64,000 bases of DNA from Nitrosospira multiformis (lineage in GTDB: Bacteria; Pseudomonadota; Gammaproteobacteria; Burkholderiales; Nitrosomonadaceae). The stretch spans positions 1 to 64,000 of the forward strand of contig NZ_QAOK01000016.1 of assembly GCF_003050865.1 (NCBI RefSeq), written 5' to 3'. A program made the position numbers and the translations under genes. A model generated the notes under the pieces. The model had not been told where the DNA came from, did not search any database, and saw nothing but the letters and a program-made list of their open reading frames with translations. This document shows positions 8,841 through 18,328 of this stretch, one piece after another; the stretch's first letter is position 1, and each line of letters opens with the position of its first letter.

Positions 8841-10562
8841 CTATTTCATGAACCTCTTCATCACGCCAATCAACGCTTCGTTGCCGGGATGATTCTTGAG
8901 CGCCGCCTGCCAGATCTCTTTCGCTTCGTCCTTCATTCCCTGCACCCACAACACTTCCCCCAGGTGAGCAGCGATTTCCGGATCGGGATTCATTGCAAAC
9001 GCCTGTCGCAGGTAGCTTAACCCCTGGTTGATGTCCCCCATGCGATAGTGCACCCATCCCAGGCTGTCAATGATGTAGGGATCGACAGGAGAAAGCTTGA
9101 TCGCTTTCTCGATCAGTTCCAGCGCCTCCGGCAGGCGCCGGCTGGAGTGCTCGGCAATACCGTAACCCAGGGCATTGTAGGCGTGAGCATGGTCGGGCCT
9201 CAGTCCGATCAATTTGCGCAGATCCTGCTCCATGATATCCGCCTTGCCTATTTTCTCCGCAGCCAGGGCACGGTCATAAAGCAGCTCGGGAGAATCGGGA
9301 AGTTTTTCAAGACCGCTGCTCAGGAGCTGAAAAGCTTTCCTGTAAGCGCCCGACTCGCGCAACAATTGCGCCTCGGCGATGATCACCTGTGCGCGCTGCT
9401 GGTCATTGGCCACCGGCAGTTGCTGCAAGTGCTGGAGACCCTCCTTCATTCTGCCCGTTCTGCTCAACAGGATGGCATATTTGATCTGCGCCGGGATAAA
9501 CTGGGTTCCATCCGTAACCGAACGATACCAGTTCAGCGCCTGGGGGATCTGCTGTTTTTTTTCACTGATGCCGCCGAGATAAAAGCGTACCATTCCCGGG
9601 TCCCGATACCCCAGTTCCAGCGCTCTTTTGAAATTCGACTCGGCTACATCGTAGTTCTGTAACTCCAGGGATAGCAGGCCGACGGCAACGGCAACATCCG
9701 GGTTATCCGGATTTTCTGTCAGCAATTTCTGGAACTGCTCCCGGGCTTTGCTATAATCCCTTTCAGCCAGCAGCAGGCGTGCATAGGTGATGCGTGTATC
9801 ATTGGCCTTGGGATAGCGCTTGAGATAATCGTCGAAAAACTCGATTGCGCGGGCGTTGGATTCGCGCGCCAGGATACGGCCTTCGTAAATTGCCGCCATC
9901 TCCCACTCCGGCCGCAGCGCCAGCGCTTTTTTCATTTCTTCCAGAGCGGTATCGAAACGCTCGGCAAACCACGCTGCCTGAGACTCGGCAAAATGCGCTT
10001 CCGGCAGATCGGGATAAGGTTGCGCGAGCTGCTGTACCAGTTCGAAGATTGCACTTTTGTTGGGACTGCGCACCAGCAGGCTGTTCAGTTGCATGAAAGC
10101 ATCATCGATCTTGTCTCCCGCAACCGCCAGCAATTTTTCCAGATGGGGACGGGCTTCATCCAATCTGTCAAAATGCACCAGCAATGCAGCCATCATCTGA
10201 CGGGCTGGAATCGATTCCGGATCGAATTCTGTCCAGATTTTTGCCGCTTCGAGGGCGAATGCCGGCTGGCGCGCCTGGAGCGCGGCTTCCGTGGCGCGCT
10301 GGGCCACGCGCGGATCCTGAGTGCTTTTTGCAAGCTTGAGATAAGTACGAAGACCGATTTCCGTGTCGCCCCGCTGCAGCGCTGTCTCCGCCAGCAGAAA
10401 ATCGAACAGCATGGAGGGAGTCAAATCCTGATTGGGTAATCTTGACTGCTCTGATTCCTTCTTCTCTGCCGGTTTTTCCGCCTTGAGAGGAGTCTTGGCA
10501 GGAAGATGTGAACAGGCGGCAAGAAAGAGCAGCGATAATGCGCCGGGAACTTTAAGACTCAT
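8841..10562 (-). CDS. TPR-repeat outer-membrane lipoprotein
   Basis: A 573-residue protein with a short lipoprotein signal ending LAAC (Cys17), a charged Pro/Lys linker, and then tetratricopeptide repeats over most of its length (for example around GYRDPGMVRFYLG and the C-terminal YIIDSLGWVHYRMGD block). TPR arrays hold protein partners; proteins of this type upstream of lolB are of unknown exact function. The start at 10562 places the lipobox correctly; a longer frame begins at 10625 but lacks a signal sequence at its front. Likely first gene of the operon with lolB and ispE. Confidence 0.85.
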   Translation of the reverse strand: MSLKVPGALSLLFLAACSHLPAKTPLKAEKPAEKKESEQSRLPNQDLTPSMLFDFLLAETALQRGDTEIGLRTYLKLAKSTQDPRVAQRATEAALQARQPAFALEAAKIWTEFDPESIPARQMMAALLVHFDRLDEARPHLEKLLAVAGDKIDDAFMQLNSLLVRSPNKSAIFELVQQLAQPYPDLPEAHFAESQAAWFAERFDTALEEMKKALALRPEWEMAAIYEGRILARESNARAIEFFDDYLKRYPKANDTRITYARLLLAERDYSKAREQFQKLLTENPDNPDVAVAVGLLSLELQNYDVAESNFKRALELGYRDPGMVRFYLGGISEKKQQIPQALNWYRSVTDGTQFIPAQIKYAILLSRTGRMKEGLQHLQQLPVANDQQRAQVIIAEAQLLRESGAYRKAFQLLSSGLEKLPDSPELLYDRALAAEKIGKADIMEQDLRKLIGLRPDHAHAYNALGYGIAEHSSRRLPEALELIEKAIKLSPVDPYIIDSLGWVHYRMGDINQGLSYLRQAFAMNPDPEIAAHLGEVLWVQGMKDEAKEIWQAALKNHPGNEALIGVMKRFMK

Positions 10563-10625
10563 GCGGAAATCCGGAAGATTCGAAAAAGAGGCTGCAAATG
10601 GATGGGTTCCTTCAGCACAGCCCAC

Positions 10626-10654
10626 ATATTAGGTATATTTTACGCTTATCACAA
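10626..10654 (-). promoter_or_regulatory. Predicted sigma-70 promoter for TPR-lolB-ispE-tRNA-Gln
   Basis: On the minus strand TTGTGA and TAATAT are separated by exactly 17 bases, 64 bases upstream of the lipoprotein start codon. No other strong pair is seen in the 225-base divergent region shared with the ABC module. Confidence 0.55.
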
Positions 10655-10787
10655 GTAGACACCTGAGCCGTACCATCTGCCCGCAAGGATTTACCGGAGG
10701 CGCCAGCTCCACCGTTGCGCACTGCCTTCCACTGAAATGGAAAAATGAACTTCGATCCATCCGCCAACCTGAATCATTGATCTTGTC

Positions 10788-11531
10788 ATGTCTGCAAAAA
10801 CAGAACAGAAAACCGTTTCAGCACATGACCTGAGTCGTTATTTTGGCGCTCGCATTGCCGTTGACCAGGTCAGCCTGGAACTGGAACAAGGGGAAGTGCT
10901 TGGTCTCCTCGGACCCAATGGCGCGGGCAAGACGACGATCATGCGCCTTCTTACCGGAAATCTTGCTCCCAACAATGGCAAGGTCGAAATCTGCGGCATG
11001 GATTTGCAGAAACAAACACTCAAGGCGAAAGCCTGTATCGGCTATCTGCCGGAGATACCCCCCCTCTACCGGGAGTTAACGATAGATGAGTATTTACGGC
11101 TTGCGGTGAAATTGCGTCGTCTCGCCCGTTCGAAAACAGACGATGCAATCAGGAAGGCAGTGGAACGTTGCGGGCTGGAGAATGTACGCCGGCGGCTAAT
11201 CGGCTCCCTGTCAAAAGGCTACCAGCAGCGCGCGGGTATAGCTCAGGCCATCATTCACGATCCGGCAGTCATCATTCTCGACGAACCGACCTCGGGGCTG
11301 GATCCCAACCAGATGCGCGAGGTCCGGTCACTCATTCGTGAACTTGGCGCAATGAGAAGCGTGATTTTTTCAACACACGCCTTATCGGAGGTTGAGAGCG
11401 TGTGCGACCGTGTGCAGATCATCAACCACGGACGACAGGTGTTCGAGGGCTCGGTGGATATGATGAAGCTGGAAGGAACCCGGCTCGAAGAGATATTCAC
11501 GCAATCCACCATGGAGAAAATTGAAACTTGA
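10788..11531 (+). CDS. ABC transporter ATP-binding protein, GldA-like
   Basis: A 247-residue ATPase with Walker A GPNGAGKT, signature LSKGYQQR (the variant seen in Gld/Nos/Ccm-type export ATPases), Walker B VIILDEPTSGLDP and the switch histidine in FSTHALSEVE. It starts a three-gene operon with a membrane permease and a GldG-like auxiliary protein. In Bacteroidetes such genes serve gliding; in proteobacteria the substrate is unknown. Its stop overlaps the permease start (TTGA), showing translational coupling. Confidence 0.9.
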   Translation: MSAKTEQKTVSAHDLSRYFGARIAVDQVSLELEQGEVLGLLGPNGAGKTTIMRLLTGNLAPNNGKVEICGMDLQKQTLKAKACIGYLPEIPPLYRELTIDEYLRLAVKLRRLARSKTDDAIRKAVERCGLENVRRRLIGSLSKGYQQRAGIAQAIIHDPAVIILDEPTSGLDPNQMREVRSLIRELGAMRSVIFSTHALSEVESVCDRVQIINHGRQVFEGSVDMMKLEGTRLEEIFTQSTMEKIET

Positions 11532-12262
11532 TTACGATCATTGCCCGGAAGGAGCTGGGAGTATTGTTCGGGTCCCCTTTGGCATGGGTAATACTTGCGC
11601 TGGCGCAACTGGTATTCGCCTGGTTTTACCTGGCGAATCTTGAAAGTTTCCTGCAGGTTCAACCGCAGCTGATAAGAATTGCCCACCCGCCAGGAGCAAC
11701 CGAAGCAATCGCGGCTCCGTTATTCTCCATAGGTGCAGTCGTGCTGCTGATGATAACGCCGCTTTTGACCTCCCGTCTCATTGCCGAGGAGCGCCGCAAT
11801 CACACCTTGCCTTTCCTGATTTCCGCACCTGTTTCAATGACGGAAATTGTCCTGGGAAAGTTTCTCGGCCTGATGACTTTTCTCTCGGCCATCATCGCCC
11901 TGATTGTCGCATTGACGGTTTCCCTGCTTGCGGGAGGCAAACTGGATTTCGGCCTGTTGCTGAGCAACATTGCTGGGCTGTGGCTTCTCTCAGCCTGTTT
12001 CGTTGCGCTCGGGTTATATATCTCCTGCCTCAGCACCCAACCTGCCATCGCGGGAGCAGCGGCGCTCTGCATACTTTTCGCGTTATGGATCATGGATAAC
12101 GCTGAAAGCGGAGAAAACGGCATAACGCGCAGCTTGTCCCCGTTCGCTCATTTTGAAAATTTCAACCGGGGAATGATCGATACATTCGATCTTGCTTATT
12201 TTGCTCTTTTCATTTTCTTTTTTCTGGCCTTATCCGTTCGCTGGCTAAAACTGTACAGGTAG
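11528..12262 (+). CDS. ABC-2 type permease, GldF-like
   Basis: A 244-residue inner-membrane protein with about six hydrophobic helices. The start MITIIARKELGVLFGSPLAWV is typical of ABC-2 permeases paired with GldG-type proteins. Translation begins at a TTG overlapping the stop of the ATPase gene. It lies two bases before the auxiliary gene. Substrate unknown. Confidence 0.85.
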   Translation: MITIIARKELGVLFGSPLAWVILALAQLVFAWFYLANLESFLQVQPQLIRIAHPPGATEAIAAPLFSIGAVVLLMITPLLTSRLIAEERRNHTLPFLISAPVSMTEIVLGKFLGLMTFLSAIIALIVALTVSLLAGGKLDFGLLLSNIAGLWLLSACFVALGLYISCLSTQPAIAGAAALCILFALWIMDNAESGENGITRSLSPFAHFENFNRGMIDTFDLAYFALFIFFFLALSVRWLKLYR

Positions 12263-12264
12263 GT

Positions 12265-13617
12265 ATGCTGCTCAAGAGGAAAAAACTGCGCTTGCGCTGG
12301 ACACAAAGCGCAACATTTTTGATATCGCTCATACTGCTGGTAGCGTTGCCCGGTTACCTGGCCTGGGAGAATCGCATCCAGTGGGATGTCACCCAGAACG
12401 AACGCAACAGCCTGAGCCCGACCAGCCTGGAGGTGCTGAAGCAAATGGAGGGCCCCCTGCTGGGGAGTGTCTACATATCTCCCCAGGATGCTCAATTTGG
12501 CAATGTATCCAAGATCATCCGTGACTTTCTGACACCTTATCAGCATGCCAAGCCTGATTTCGCTGTCACCTTTATCGACCCCTCCGAGCACCCCGAGCTT
12601 GCACGGGAGGCAGGTGTCGAGGGCAGCGGCGAAATGATCATCGAATATAACGGCAGGGTGGAACGGCTGACTACATTCAATGAGCATGCACTGATCAACT
12701 TGCTGATGCGGTTGATGCGCCCCGGCAGCAGGCCGGTAGTAACGCTCAGCGGCCATGGCGAACGCAGGCTGGACGGTATTGGCAATCGTGACCTCGGGGA
12801 ATTTGGGCAGCAACTGACGGCAAAAGGCTTCAGGATTCAACCGCTCAACCTGGTCACCACTCCTGAAGTGCCCGCAGATACGAGCCTGCTCGTCATTGCT
12901 TCGCCTCAGGCCGATCTGTCCGAGGGCGAGGTCGATCGAATACTCGCGTATATCGAGCGCGGCGGCAATCTTTTATGGCTGCTGGACCAGCAACCTTTGC
13001 ACGGATTGCAGCCACTGGCGGAGAAACTTGAACTGACTCTGACGCCCGGCGTGGTGATCGACCCGCAGGCGGGGCAGCTGAAAGCACCCGTAACTTTTTC
13101 TGTAGGCGCGGTCTACGGTGAACATCCCATCACCCGCAACTTTGACTACCTCACGGTATTTCCTTTTGCACGCCAGATCACAATCAACGAAAACGATGTA
13201 TGGCACAGCCTCTCGCTGGTGGAGGCCGGAGAAAACGGATGGGTGGAAACAGGCGATCTGAATGCCGGCATCGCATTCGATGCGATGTATGACGTATCCG
13301 GCCCGGTCAGTATCGCCGCTGTGTTGAGCCGCACGGTCAATGACCAGGAGCAGCGGGTCGCCGTTATCGGAAGCGGTTATTTTCTCGCCAACGCTTACCT
13401 CGGCTACGGCAGGAATCTTGATTTTGGCGTCAATCTCGTCAACTGGCTTGCCGGCGATGAAGACCTCATCGCTATCCAGCCACGAGCGACCATCGACAGC
13501 AGCTTGACCTTGAAGGAACCAACGCTGACGATAATGGCCTGGGCATTCCTCATCGTGATGCCGCTGATTTTCCTTGGAAGCGGGATGATGATATGGTGGC
13601 GGCGCAAAAGAAGATAA
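12265..13617 (+). CDS. GldG-like ABC auxiliary protein
   Basis: A 450-residue protein of the ABC-type uncharacterised transport family (GldG/IntraFlagellar-transport-like fold). One helix near residues 13-31 anchors it, a large periplasmic part follows (VTLSGHGERRLDG, GGNLLWLLDQQP), and a second helix near 425-445 closes it before the basic tail WWRRKRR. In many gammaproteobacteria a DUF4340 gene follows to complete the module; here mutM follows instead. Function in envelope export is inference. Confidence 0.82.
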   Translation: MLLKRKKLRLRWTQSATFLISLILLVALPGYLAWENRIQWDVTQNERNSLSPTSLEVLKQMEGPLLGSVYISPQDAQFGNVSKIIRDFLTPYQHAKPDFAVTFIDPSEHPELAREAGVEGSGEMIIEYNGRVERLTTFNEHALINLLMRLMRPGSRPVVTLSGHGERRLDGIGNRDLGEFGQQLTAKGFRIQPLNLVTTPEVPADTSLLVIASPQADLSEGEVDRILAYIERGGNLLWLLDQQPLHGLQPLAEKLELTLTPGVVIDPQAGQLKAPVTFSVGAVYGEHPITRNFDYLTVFPFARQITINENDVWHSLSLVEAGENGWVETGDLNAGIAFDAMYDVSGPVSIAAVLSRTVNDQEQRVAVIGSGYFLANAYLGYGRNLDFGVNLVNWLAGDEDLIAIQPRATIDSSLTLKEPTLTIMAWAFLIVMPLIFLGSGMMIWWRRKRR

Positions 13618-13765
13618 AGAATGCTTCTCGCTGCTTCTCGCTCAGGATACGGAGTAACCGATCAGTCGGTGAATCCAGAATCCTGGACAACGTTCCCCAT
13701 ACCCTGAGCATATCCTGACCATACCGGCGACCTCTTTATCCCAACATTCCATCCCGACATTCGAA

Positions 13766-14584
13766 TTGCCTGAACTGCCTGAAGTCGAAGTTGTCCGCCG
13801 CGGCATCGCCTCTGAACTCGAGAGGCGCAAGATCGCCAGCTTGACGGTACGAAATCCGAATCTGCGCTGGCCGGTGCCAGACCTTGAGCTAACCCTTCGC
13901 GGTCTGGAAATCAGAACGGTAACGCGTCGTGGAAAATACCTTTTGCTCGACTGCGGCGCGGGCACCCTGATCCTGCATCTCGGCATGTCTGGCAGCTTGA
14001 GATTGCTGCCCCTTGCAGCTAATATCGCCCTGCAGAAGCACGACCATGTCGATCTGCTTCTGGATAACGGCATGATTCTCCGTTTTCGGGATCCTCGCCG
14101 CTTTGGGGCTGTGTTGTGGACTGCGGGAAATGTCGCGGACCACCCGTTACTGTCTCGCCTGGGACCCGAGCCCCTTACCGAAGCATTCGACGGCAAGCTG
14201 CTGTACAGAAAAACCCGAAACCGTAGCGCCAGCATTAAAGAGGTATTGATGAACAGCCGTATTGTCGTCGGTGTCGGAAACATTTACGCAAACGAAGCGC
14301 TCTTTCTTGCTGGCATTCATCCCACCATCGCTGCCGGCCGAATTGGAGCGAGGAGATGCGCGGGATTGGCGCAGGCAGTCAAGGAAACCCTCGGGCGCGC
14401 GATAGAAGCAGGTGGCAGCAGCTTGCGCGATTTCGTTGGCAGCGATGGCAATCCCGGATATTTCCAGCAGCAGTATTGGGTTTATGGCCGGACCGGGCAG
14501 CCTTGCCGAAAATGTGGTACAAATATCGAACAGATCAGGCAGGGGCAGCGTTCGAGTTTTTATTGCCCGCGTTGCCAGAAATAA
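13766..14584 (+). CDS. mutM: Formamidopyrimidine-DNA glycosylase
   Basis: Removes oxidised purines such as 8-oxoguanine from DNA and nicks the abasic site. The mature N-terminus must be Pro-Glu-Leu-Pro-Glu; this fixes the start at a TTG codon at 13766, with the catalytic proline next. The HhH region ([17 protein letters not shown]) and the C-terminal zinc finger with CRKC and CPRC pairs are complete. 272 residues, normal length. It is followed closely by proC. Confidence 0.96.
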   Translation: MPELPEVEVVRRGIASELERRKIASLTVRNPNLRWPVPDLELTLRGLEIRTVTRRGKYLLLDCGAGTLILHLGMSGSLRLLPLAANIALQKHDHVDLLLDNGMILRFRDPRRFGAVLWTAGNVADHPLLSRLGPEPLTEAFDGKLLYRKTRNRSASIKEVLMNSRIVVGVGNIYANEALFLAGIHPTIAAGRIGARRCAGLAQAVKETLGRAIEAGGSSLRDFVGSDGNPGYFQQQYWVYGRTGQPCRKCGTNIEQIRQGQRSSFYCPRCQK

Positions 14585-14598
14585 ATTTACTGGAATAC

Positions 14599-15414
14599 AT
14601 GAATATTACATTCATTGGTGGCGGCAACATGGCTTGCGCTTTGATTGGCGGGCTGCTGCAACAGGATTATTCACCGGCACAGATACGGGTAGCAGAGATC
14701 AACGCTGAAACCCGCGAGAGGGTTCGGCGTGAGTTTGGCGTGGAGACGGTCGCGGAACTTGCGCGGGGCATGATCGACGATAGGGAGATAATCGTGCTCG
14801 CCGTAAAGCCGCAGCAGCTCTCCATCGTGGCGCGCGGGCTCGCGCCGCTGCTCAAGCAGAACCTTGTCATCTCGATTGCCGCCGGTATTCGGGCAGAGGC
14901 CCTTTCGCAGTGGTTCGGCGGGCGTGCCCGCGTCGTGCGGGCCATGCCCAATACGCCTGCGCTGGTTGGCTCCGGCGTTACCGGACTTTATGCAATGGCA
15001 GGCGTGAACGATGAGGAAAAACGTGAGGCGGAGGCCATACTCCGTGCAGTCGGCACTGTGCTGTGGGTTGAAAGCGAAGAACTGCTGGATGCAGTGACTG
15101 CCACCTCGGGCAGCGGTCCTGCTTATGTATTCTACTTCATCGAGGCCATGCAGAAGGCAGGACAGGAATTGGGGCTGGATGCGGACCAGATGCGCAAACT
15201 GAGCATTGAAACCTTTCTTGGCGCCGCCAGGCTTGCAAGTGAGAGCATGGATGAGGCGAGTGTTCTGCGTGCGCGAGTCACATCGCCCGGCGGCACGACG
15301 GAACGCGCGATAAGGTCGCTGGAAAATGACGGTGTCAAAAACGGAATCATCCGGGCAATCCGTGTCGCATATCAGCGGTCACGCGAAATGGGCGACGAAC
15401 TCGGCCGGACATGA
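14599..15414 (+). CDS. proC: Pyrroline-5-carboxylate reductase
   Basis: Last step of proline synthesis, reducing pyrroline-5-carboxylate with NAD(P)H. The protein begins MNITFIGGGNMACALIGGL, the Rossmann motif, so the start is the ATG at 14599, although the frame stays open further upstream inside mutM. The C-terminal signature VTSPGGTTERAI is present. 271 residues, usual length. Followed by yggT-type and DUF167 genes, an arrangement common in proteobacteria. Confidence 0.96.
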   Translation: MNITFIGGGNMACALIGGLLQQDYSPAQIRVAEINAETRERVRREFGVETVAELARGMIDDREIIVLAVKPQQLSIVARGLAPLLKQNLVISIAAGIRAEALSQWFGGRARVVRAMPNTPALVGSGVTGLYAMAGVNDEEKREAEAILRAVGTVLWVESEELLDAVTATSGSGPAYVFYFIEAMQKAGQELGLDADQMRKLSIETFLGAARLASESMDEASVLRARVTSPGGTTERAIRSLENDGVKNGIIRAIRVAYQRSREMGDELGRT

Positions 15415-15477
15415 CAGAATAGAATGGAGAATAACCCATGCGCGCAAGTCGCGCAGTAAAAAACGGATAATACTTTC

Positions 15478-16050
15478 ATGATCAGTCAGATGCTCATATT
15501 TCTGCTCGATACCCTGCTGGGGTTGTTTTCCCTGGCGCTGCTGTTGCGCTTTTATATGCAACTGGTGCGCGCGCCGTATGGAAACCCGCTCTCGTCATTT
15601 CTGATTGCAATAACCGATTTTCTGGTCAAACCCGCAAGGCGCGTCATTCCCGGTTATCGCGGCATGGATCTTGCGACGCTTTTGCTGGCGTGGATTGCTC
15701 AAGTCATGTTGCTGGGGAGCGTGTTAATGCTGAAGGGTTACGACTTCAGCTCCACGATGGGCACTGCCGTAGGTGGACTGGCGCTCCTGGGGCTGGTGGA
15801 AATCATCAAGACGACGCTTTACATCATCATGGTGGCGATCATCATCCAGGCTGTGCTTTCGTGGATTAATCCCTACAATTCGCTGGCCCCGCTGCTCGAC
15901 AGCTTTACCCGGCCGTTTCTAGGCGTTATCCGCGAGCACATTCCTCCCATCGGAAATATCGATCTCTCGCCGCTGTTCGTACTGATCGTCATTCAGTTGC
16001 TTCTTTTTGTAACGGCGGGAATGGAGCGGGAAGTCAGTCGCTTGTTCTGA
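15478..16050 (+). CDS. YggT-family membrane protein
   Basis: A 190-residue inner-membrane protein with two YGGT repeats, each a pair of helices around a conserved segment (RFYMQLVRAPYGNPLSSFL and SWINPYNSLAPLL). The family is linked to osmotic tolerance and, as YlmG, to cell division and membrane organisation in other organisms. It sits two bases before the DUF167 gene and downstream of proC, the standard neighbourhood. Confidence 0.92.
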   Translation: MISQMLIFLLDTLLGLFSLALLLRFYMQLVRAPYGNPLSSFLIAITDFLVKPARRVIPGYRGMDLATLLLAWIAQVMLLGSVLMLKGYDFSSTMGTAVGGLALLGLVEIIKTTLYIIMVAIIIQAVLSWINPYNSLAPLLDSFTRPFLGVIREHIPPIGNIDLSPLFVLIVIQLLLFVTAGMEREVSRLF

Positions 16051-16052
16051 TC

Positions 16053-16370
16053 GTGGAAATCGCTTCAAGCGACGAATGGTATCGCAGCGATGATACCGGG
16101 AAGCGCCTGATCCTCACTCTGCACATACAGCCCGGTGCGAGGCGTACTGAAGTCGTCGGCCCGCACGGCGATGCCCTGAAAATCAAACTTGCCGCCCCAC
16201 GGGTAGAAGGTGCCGCGAATGCTGCTTTGCTTGCATTCCTCGCTGGGGTTTTTGGAGTGCCTCAGCGTCAGGTAATACTCAGGCAAGGAGCCAGATCGCG
16301 ACGCAAAATCGTTGAAATCGATGGGATGGCCTATGGAGCCGATATACTATTGAAGCAGGCTGCCAGTTGA
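16053..16370 (+). CDS. DUF167 family protein (YggU-like)
   Basis: A 105-residue soluble protein starting at GTG two bases after the YggT-type gene. The DUF167 core is clear: LHIQPGARRTEVVGPHGDALKI in parts, AAPRVEGAANAALLAFLA, and the basic GARSRRKIVEI segment. Biochemical role unknown. The tight spacing points to co-translation. Confidence 0.9.
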   Translation: MEIASSDEWYRSDDTGKRLILTLHIQPGARRTEVVGPHGDALKIKLAAPRVEGAANAALLAFLAGVFGVPQRQVILRQGARSRRKIVEIDGMAYGADILLKQAAS

Positions 16371-16444
16371 TACTTCGGCTATCCACTACTATTGCAAGTT
16401 CCCCAATCGGCATTCCATGAGCAAGCGCTTTCAAAAAACTGCCG

Positions 16445-17719
16445 TTATTTTGCGATCGTGATGCTTGGCACTCCCGAGCGCGGCAAATCCGTAACCGTCA
16501 TCTGGAACAGGAGATACAGCAGCTGGAAGGCGCTCCGGTTCCAGCGAGCCAGGGGTCCCCGGGTGTGTACCGAGTAATACTGATCATAGGCATGCACCCA
16601 CAGATCCGCTTCCCGGGGAGCCGAGTCCGTCACCAGCAGTTCCATGGTAGCAACAGGATTTTCATCATCCTCGAGGGGCGGTGTACGGAAGTCTTTCTCC
16701 ACATGATATTCCGACTCGTCGCCCAGGGTGCGTCCGAGGAAATTGAGAATGGCATGGAAGCTGCGGAGGCGAAAAGTCCCTTTCATGGGCCACTCCCCGC
16801 CATAATGATTGGGGCGAATATCGAAAGCGACATCATTGGGGCTCCATTCACGCGCCTCATTGCTCAAGCGCTTTCGCTCCTCCGGTGAGAGGATGTTGGG
16901 GTCATAATTGGTGATGAGAATAGGTCCCGCTGCCTGCTTGACCAGGATGTAGGTGTTTTCCCGCGCATCATAGCGTACGGAAAACTCTTTCTGCAGAGCC
17001 TGAAAACCTTCTGCTGTCACCGAGCCGGCGGGAATGGTCCAGGTCTGCTCCAGAATCAAAGGCTCCGCGTGGAGGTGGTTATTATCCTGTATGGCGGACA
17101 AATGCAGCACCACGCGCCTGAACATGCCGTAGCCGGGCGAATCAAAGGGGCGGTTGCGATAGGAAACCTGCCGGCCTTGGTTATCATTAATACGCACTTC
17201 CTGGGCCATCAGCCGCATCAGGAGATCGATATCGAAACGCTGACGGAGCAAAAGCGTGAGTTTGTTTTCCTGAAATGGGGTAAGCAGACGCCGGGCAAAC
17301 TCCTCTCCCTCTACGGGAACAATGGTGATCGTGGGATTTTCCGCCACGCTTCCCCCAAACACAGGCATCAGTATGCCGCCAGCATTTCCCGTCAACGCCG
17401 GGGTGGCGCCGGCACTGACACGGAAATCGAATGTTGCTGCGACGTTCGATACGCCGGTAAAGTGCACCGGCTGATTATGATAAGCACGCGCTATATTCAC
17501 CAGCAGTTGCCTGGAGGCGGCGTTGGTCGTAGCCTCGTCATAAGCGCCTACAGCACGATTGAGTGCAATGGGGGATGCGCAACCACCCAGCAGAAACAGG
17601 GGCAGGGGCAGGAGCAGGAGCAGGCATGGGGGCTGCGGCAAGGTGTCCGCGTGTCCAGTAGGGAAAAAGGCCATTCGTCTTGTTCTCTTTTTTGCCGGAT
17701 TATTTCCGGAATCTTTCAA
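16445..17719 (-). CDS. Lipoprotein of unknown function
   Basis: A 424-residue protein with a Leu/Pro-rich signal segment ending LLGGC (Cys47), so probably a lipoprotein of the envelope. I do not recognise the mature part, which is predicted soluble with many aromatic and Asn/Arg residues (RQLLVNIARAYHNQPVHF near the front). Translation may start at the TTG at 17719, overlapping the stop of the manganese exporter gene (TTGA), which supplies a positively charged n-region; an ATG at 17674 is the alternative. Coupling to the exporter gene suggests an operon but not a shared function. Confidence 0.7.
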   Translation of the reverse strand: MKDSGNNPAKKRTRRMAFFPTGHADTLPQPPCLLLLLPLPLFLLGGCASPIALNRAVGAYDEATTNAASRQLLVNIARAYHNQPVHFTGVSNVAATFDFRVSAGATPALTGNAGGILMPVFGGSVAENPTITIVPVEGEEFARRLLTPFQENKLTLLLRQRFDIDLLMRLMAQEVRINDNQGRQVSYRNRPFDSPGYGMFRRVVLHLSAIQDNNHLHAEPLILEQTWTIPAGSVTAEGFQALQKEFSVRYDARENTYILVKQAAGPILITNYDPNILSPEERKRLSNEAREWSPNDVAFDIRPNHYGGEWPMKGTFRLRSFHAILNFLGRTLGDESEYHVEKDFRTPPLEDDENPVATMELLVTDSAPREADLWVHAYDQYYSVHTRGPLARWNRSAFQLLYLLFQMTVTDLPRSGVPSITIAK

Positions 17720-18297
17720 AGCGCCAGATTTTTGCTCGCCTCAAGCAGGACCGCGATACCGATAAGGGCAAACACGGCTGCTGCAATTCCACGCACGAGG
17801 CGCGCCGGAATCCGATTCGCCAGGCGTTCGCCCAGATAGACTGCGGGAACATTCGCGATCATCATCCCGAGCGTGGTGCCTGCCACCACCGCGGAAAACA
17901 TCTGATACTGCGCTGCCAATGCCGCAGTCGCTATTTGTGTCTTGTCGCCCATTTCCGCAAGGAAAAAAACCAGAAGCGTCGCGCTGAAAACACCGGCCCC
18001 GTCGCCCCCGGTTCCGGACTGCGCTTCATCAAGCTGATCGGGAATGAGCGTCCAGATCGCCATGCCGACAAACAGCAGGCCAAGTGTCCAGTTCAGGGTT
18101 TCGGGACCAAGTTGCGTGATGATCCACGAACCGATTGCGGCAGCGAAGGCATGGTTCAACAGGGTAGCGACGAGTATACCGAGCACGATGGGAACCGGCT
18201 GGCGAAATTTTGCCGCGAGGATAAAGGCGAGAAGCTGCGTTTTGTCGCCAATCTCTGCGAGTGCGACAACGCCAGCCGAAACAAGGAAAGCTTCCAC
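17716..18297 (-). CDS. GDT1/TMEM165 family manganese exporter
   Basis: A 193-residue membrane protein with two copies of the family motif E-x-G-D-K-T (residues 15-20 and 115-120), each in a hydrophobic half of three helices. Family members move Mn2+ (or Ca2+) out in exchange for protons; bacterial ones protect against manganese. I choose the GTG at 18297 because GGAG lies nine bases upstream and the first motif then falls at the usual distance from the N-terminus. The frame stays open to 18417 but that stretch is part of a riboswitch. Confidence 0.88.
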   Translation of the reverse strand: MEAFLVSAGVVALAEIGDKTQLLAFILAAKFRQPVPIVLGILVATLLNHAFAAAIGSWIITQLGPETLNWTLGLLFVGMAIWTLIPDQLDEAQSGTGGDGAGVFSATLLVFFLAEMGDKTQIATAALAAQYQMFSAVVAGTTLGMMIANVPAVYLGERLANRIPARLVRGIAAAVFALIGIAVLLEASKNLAL

Positions 18298-18328
18298 GTT
18301 CTTACGCTCCAGGCCGGACAAGAATCGA

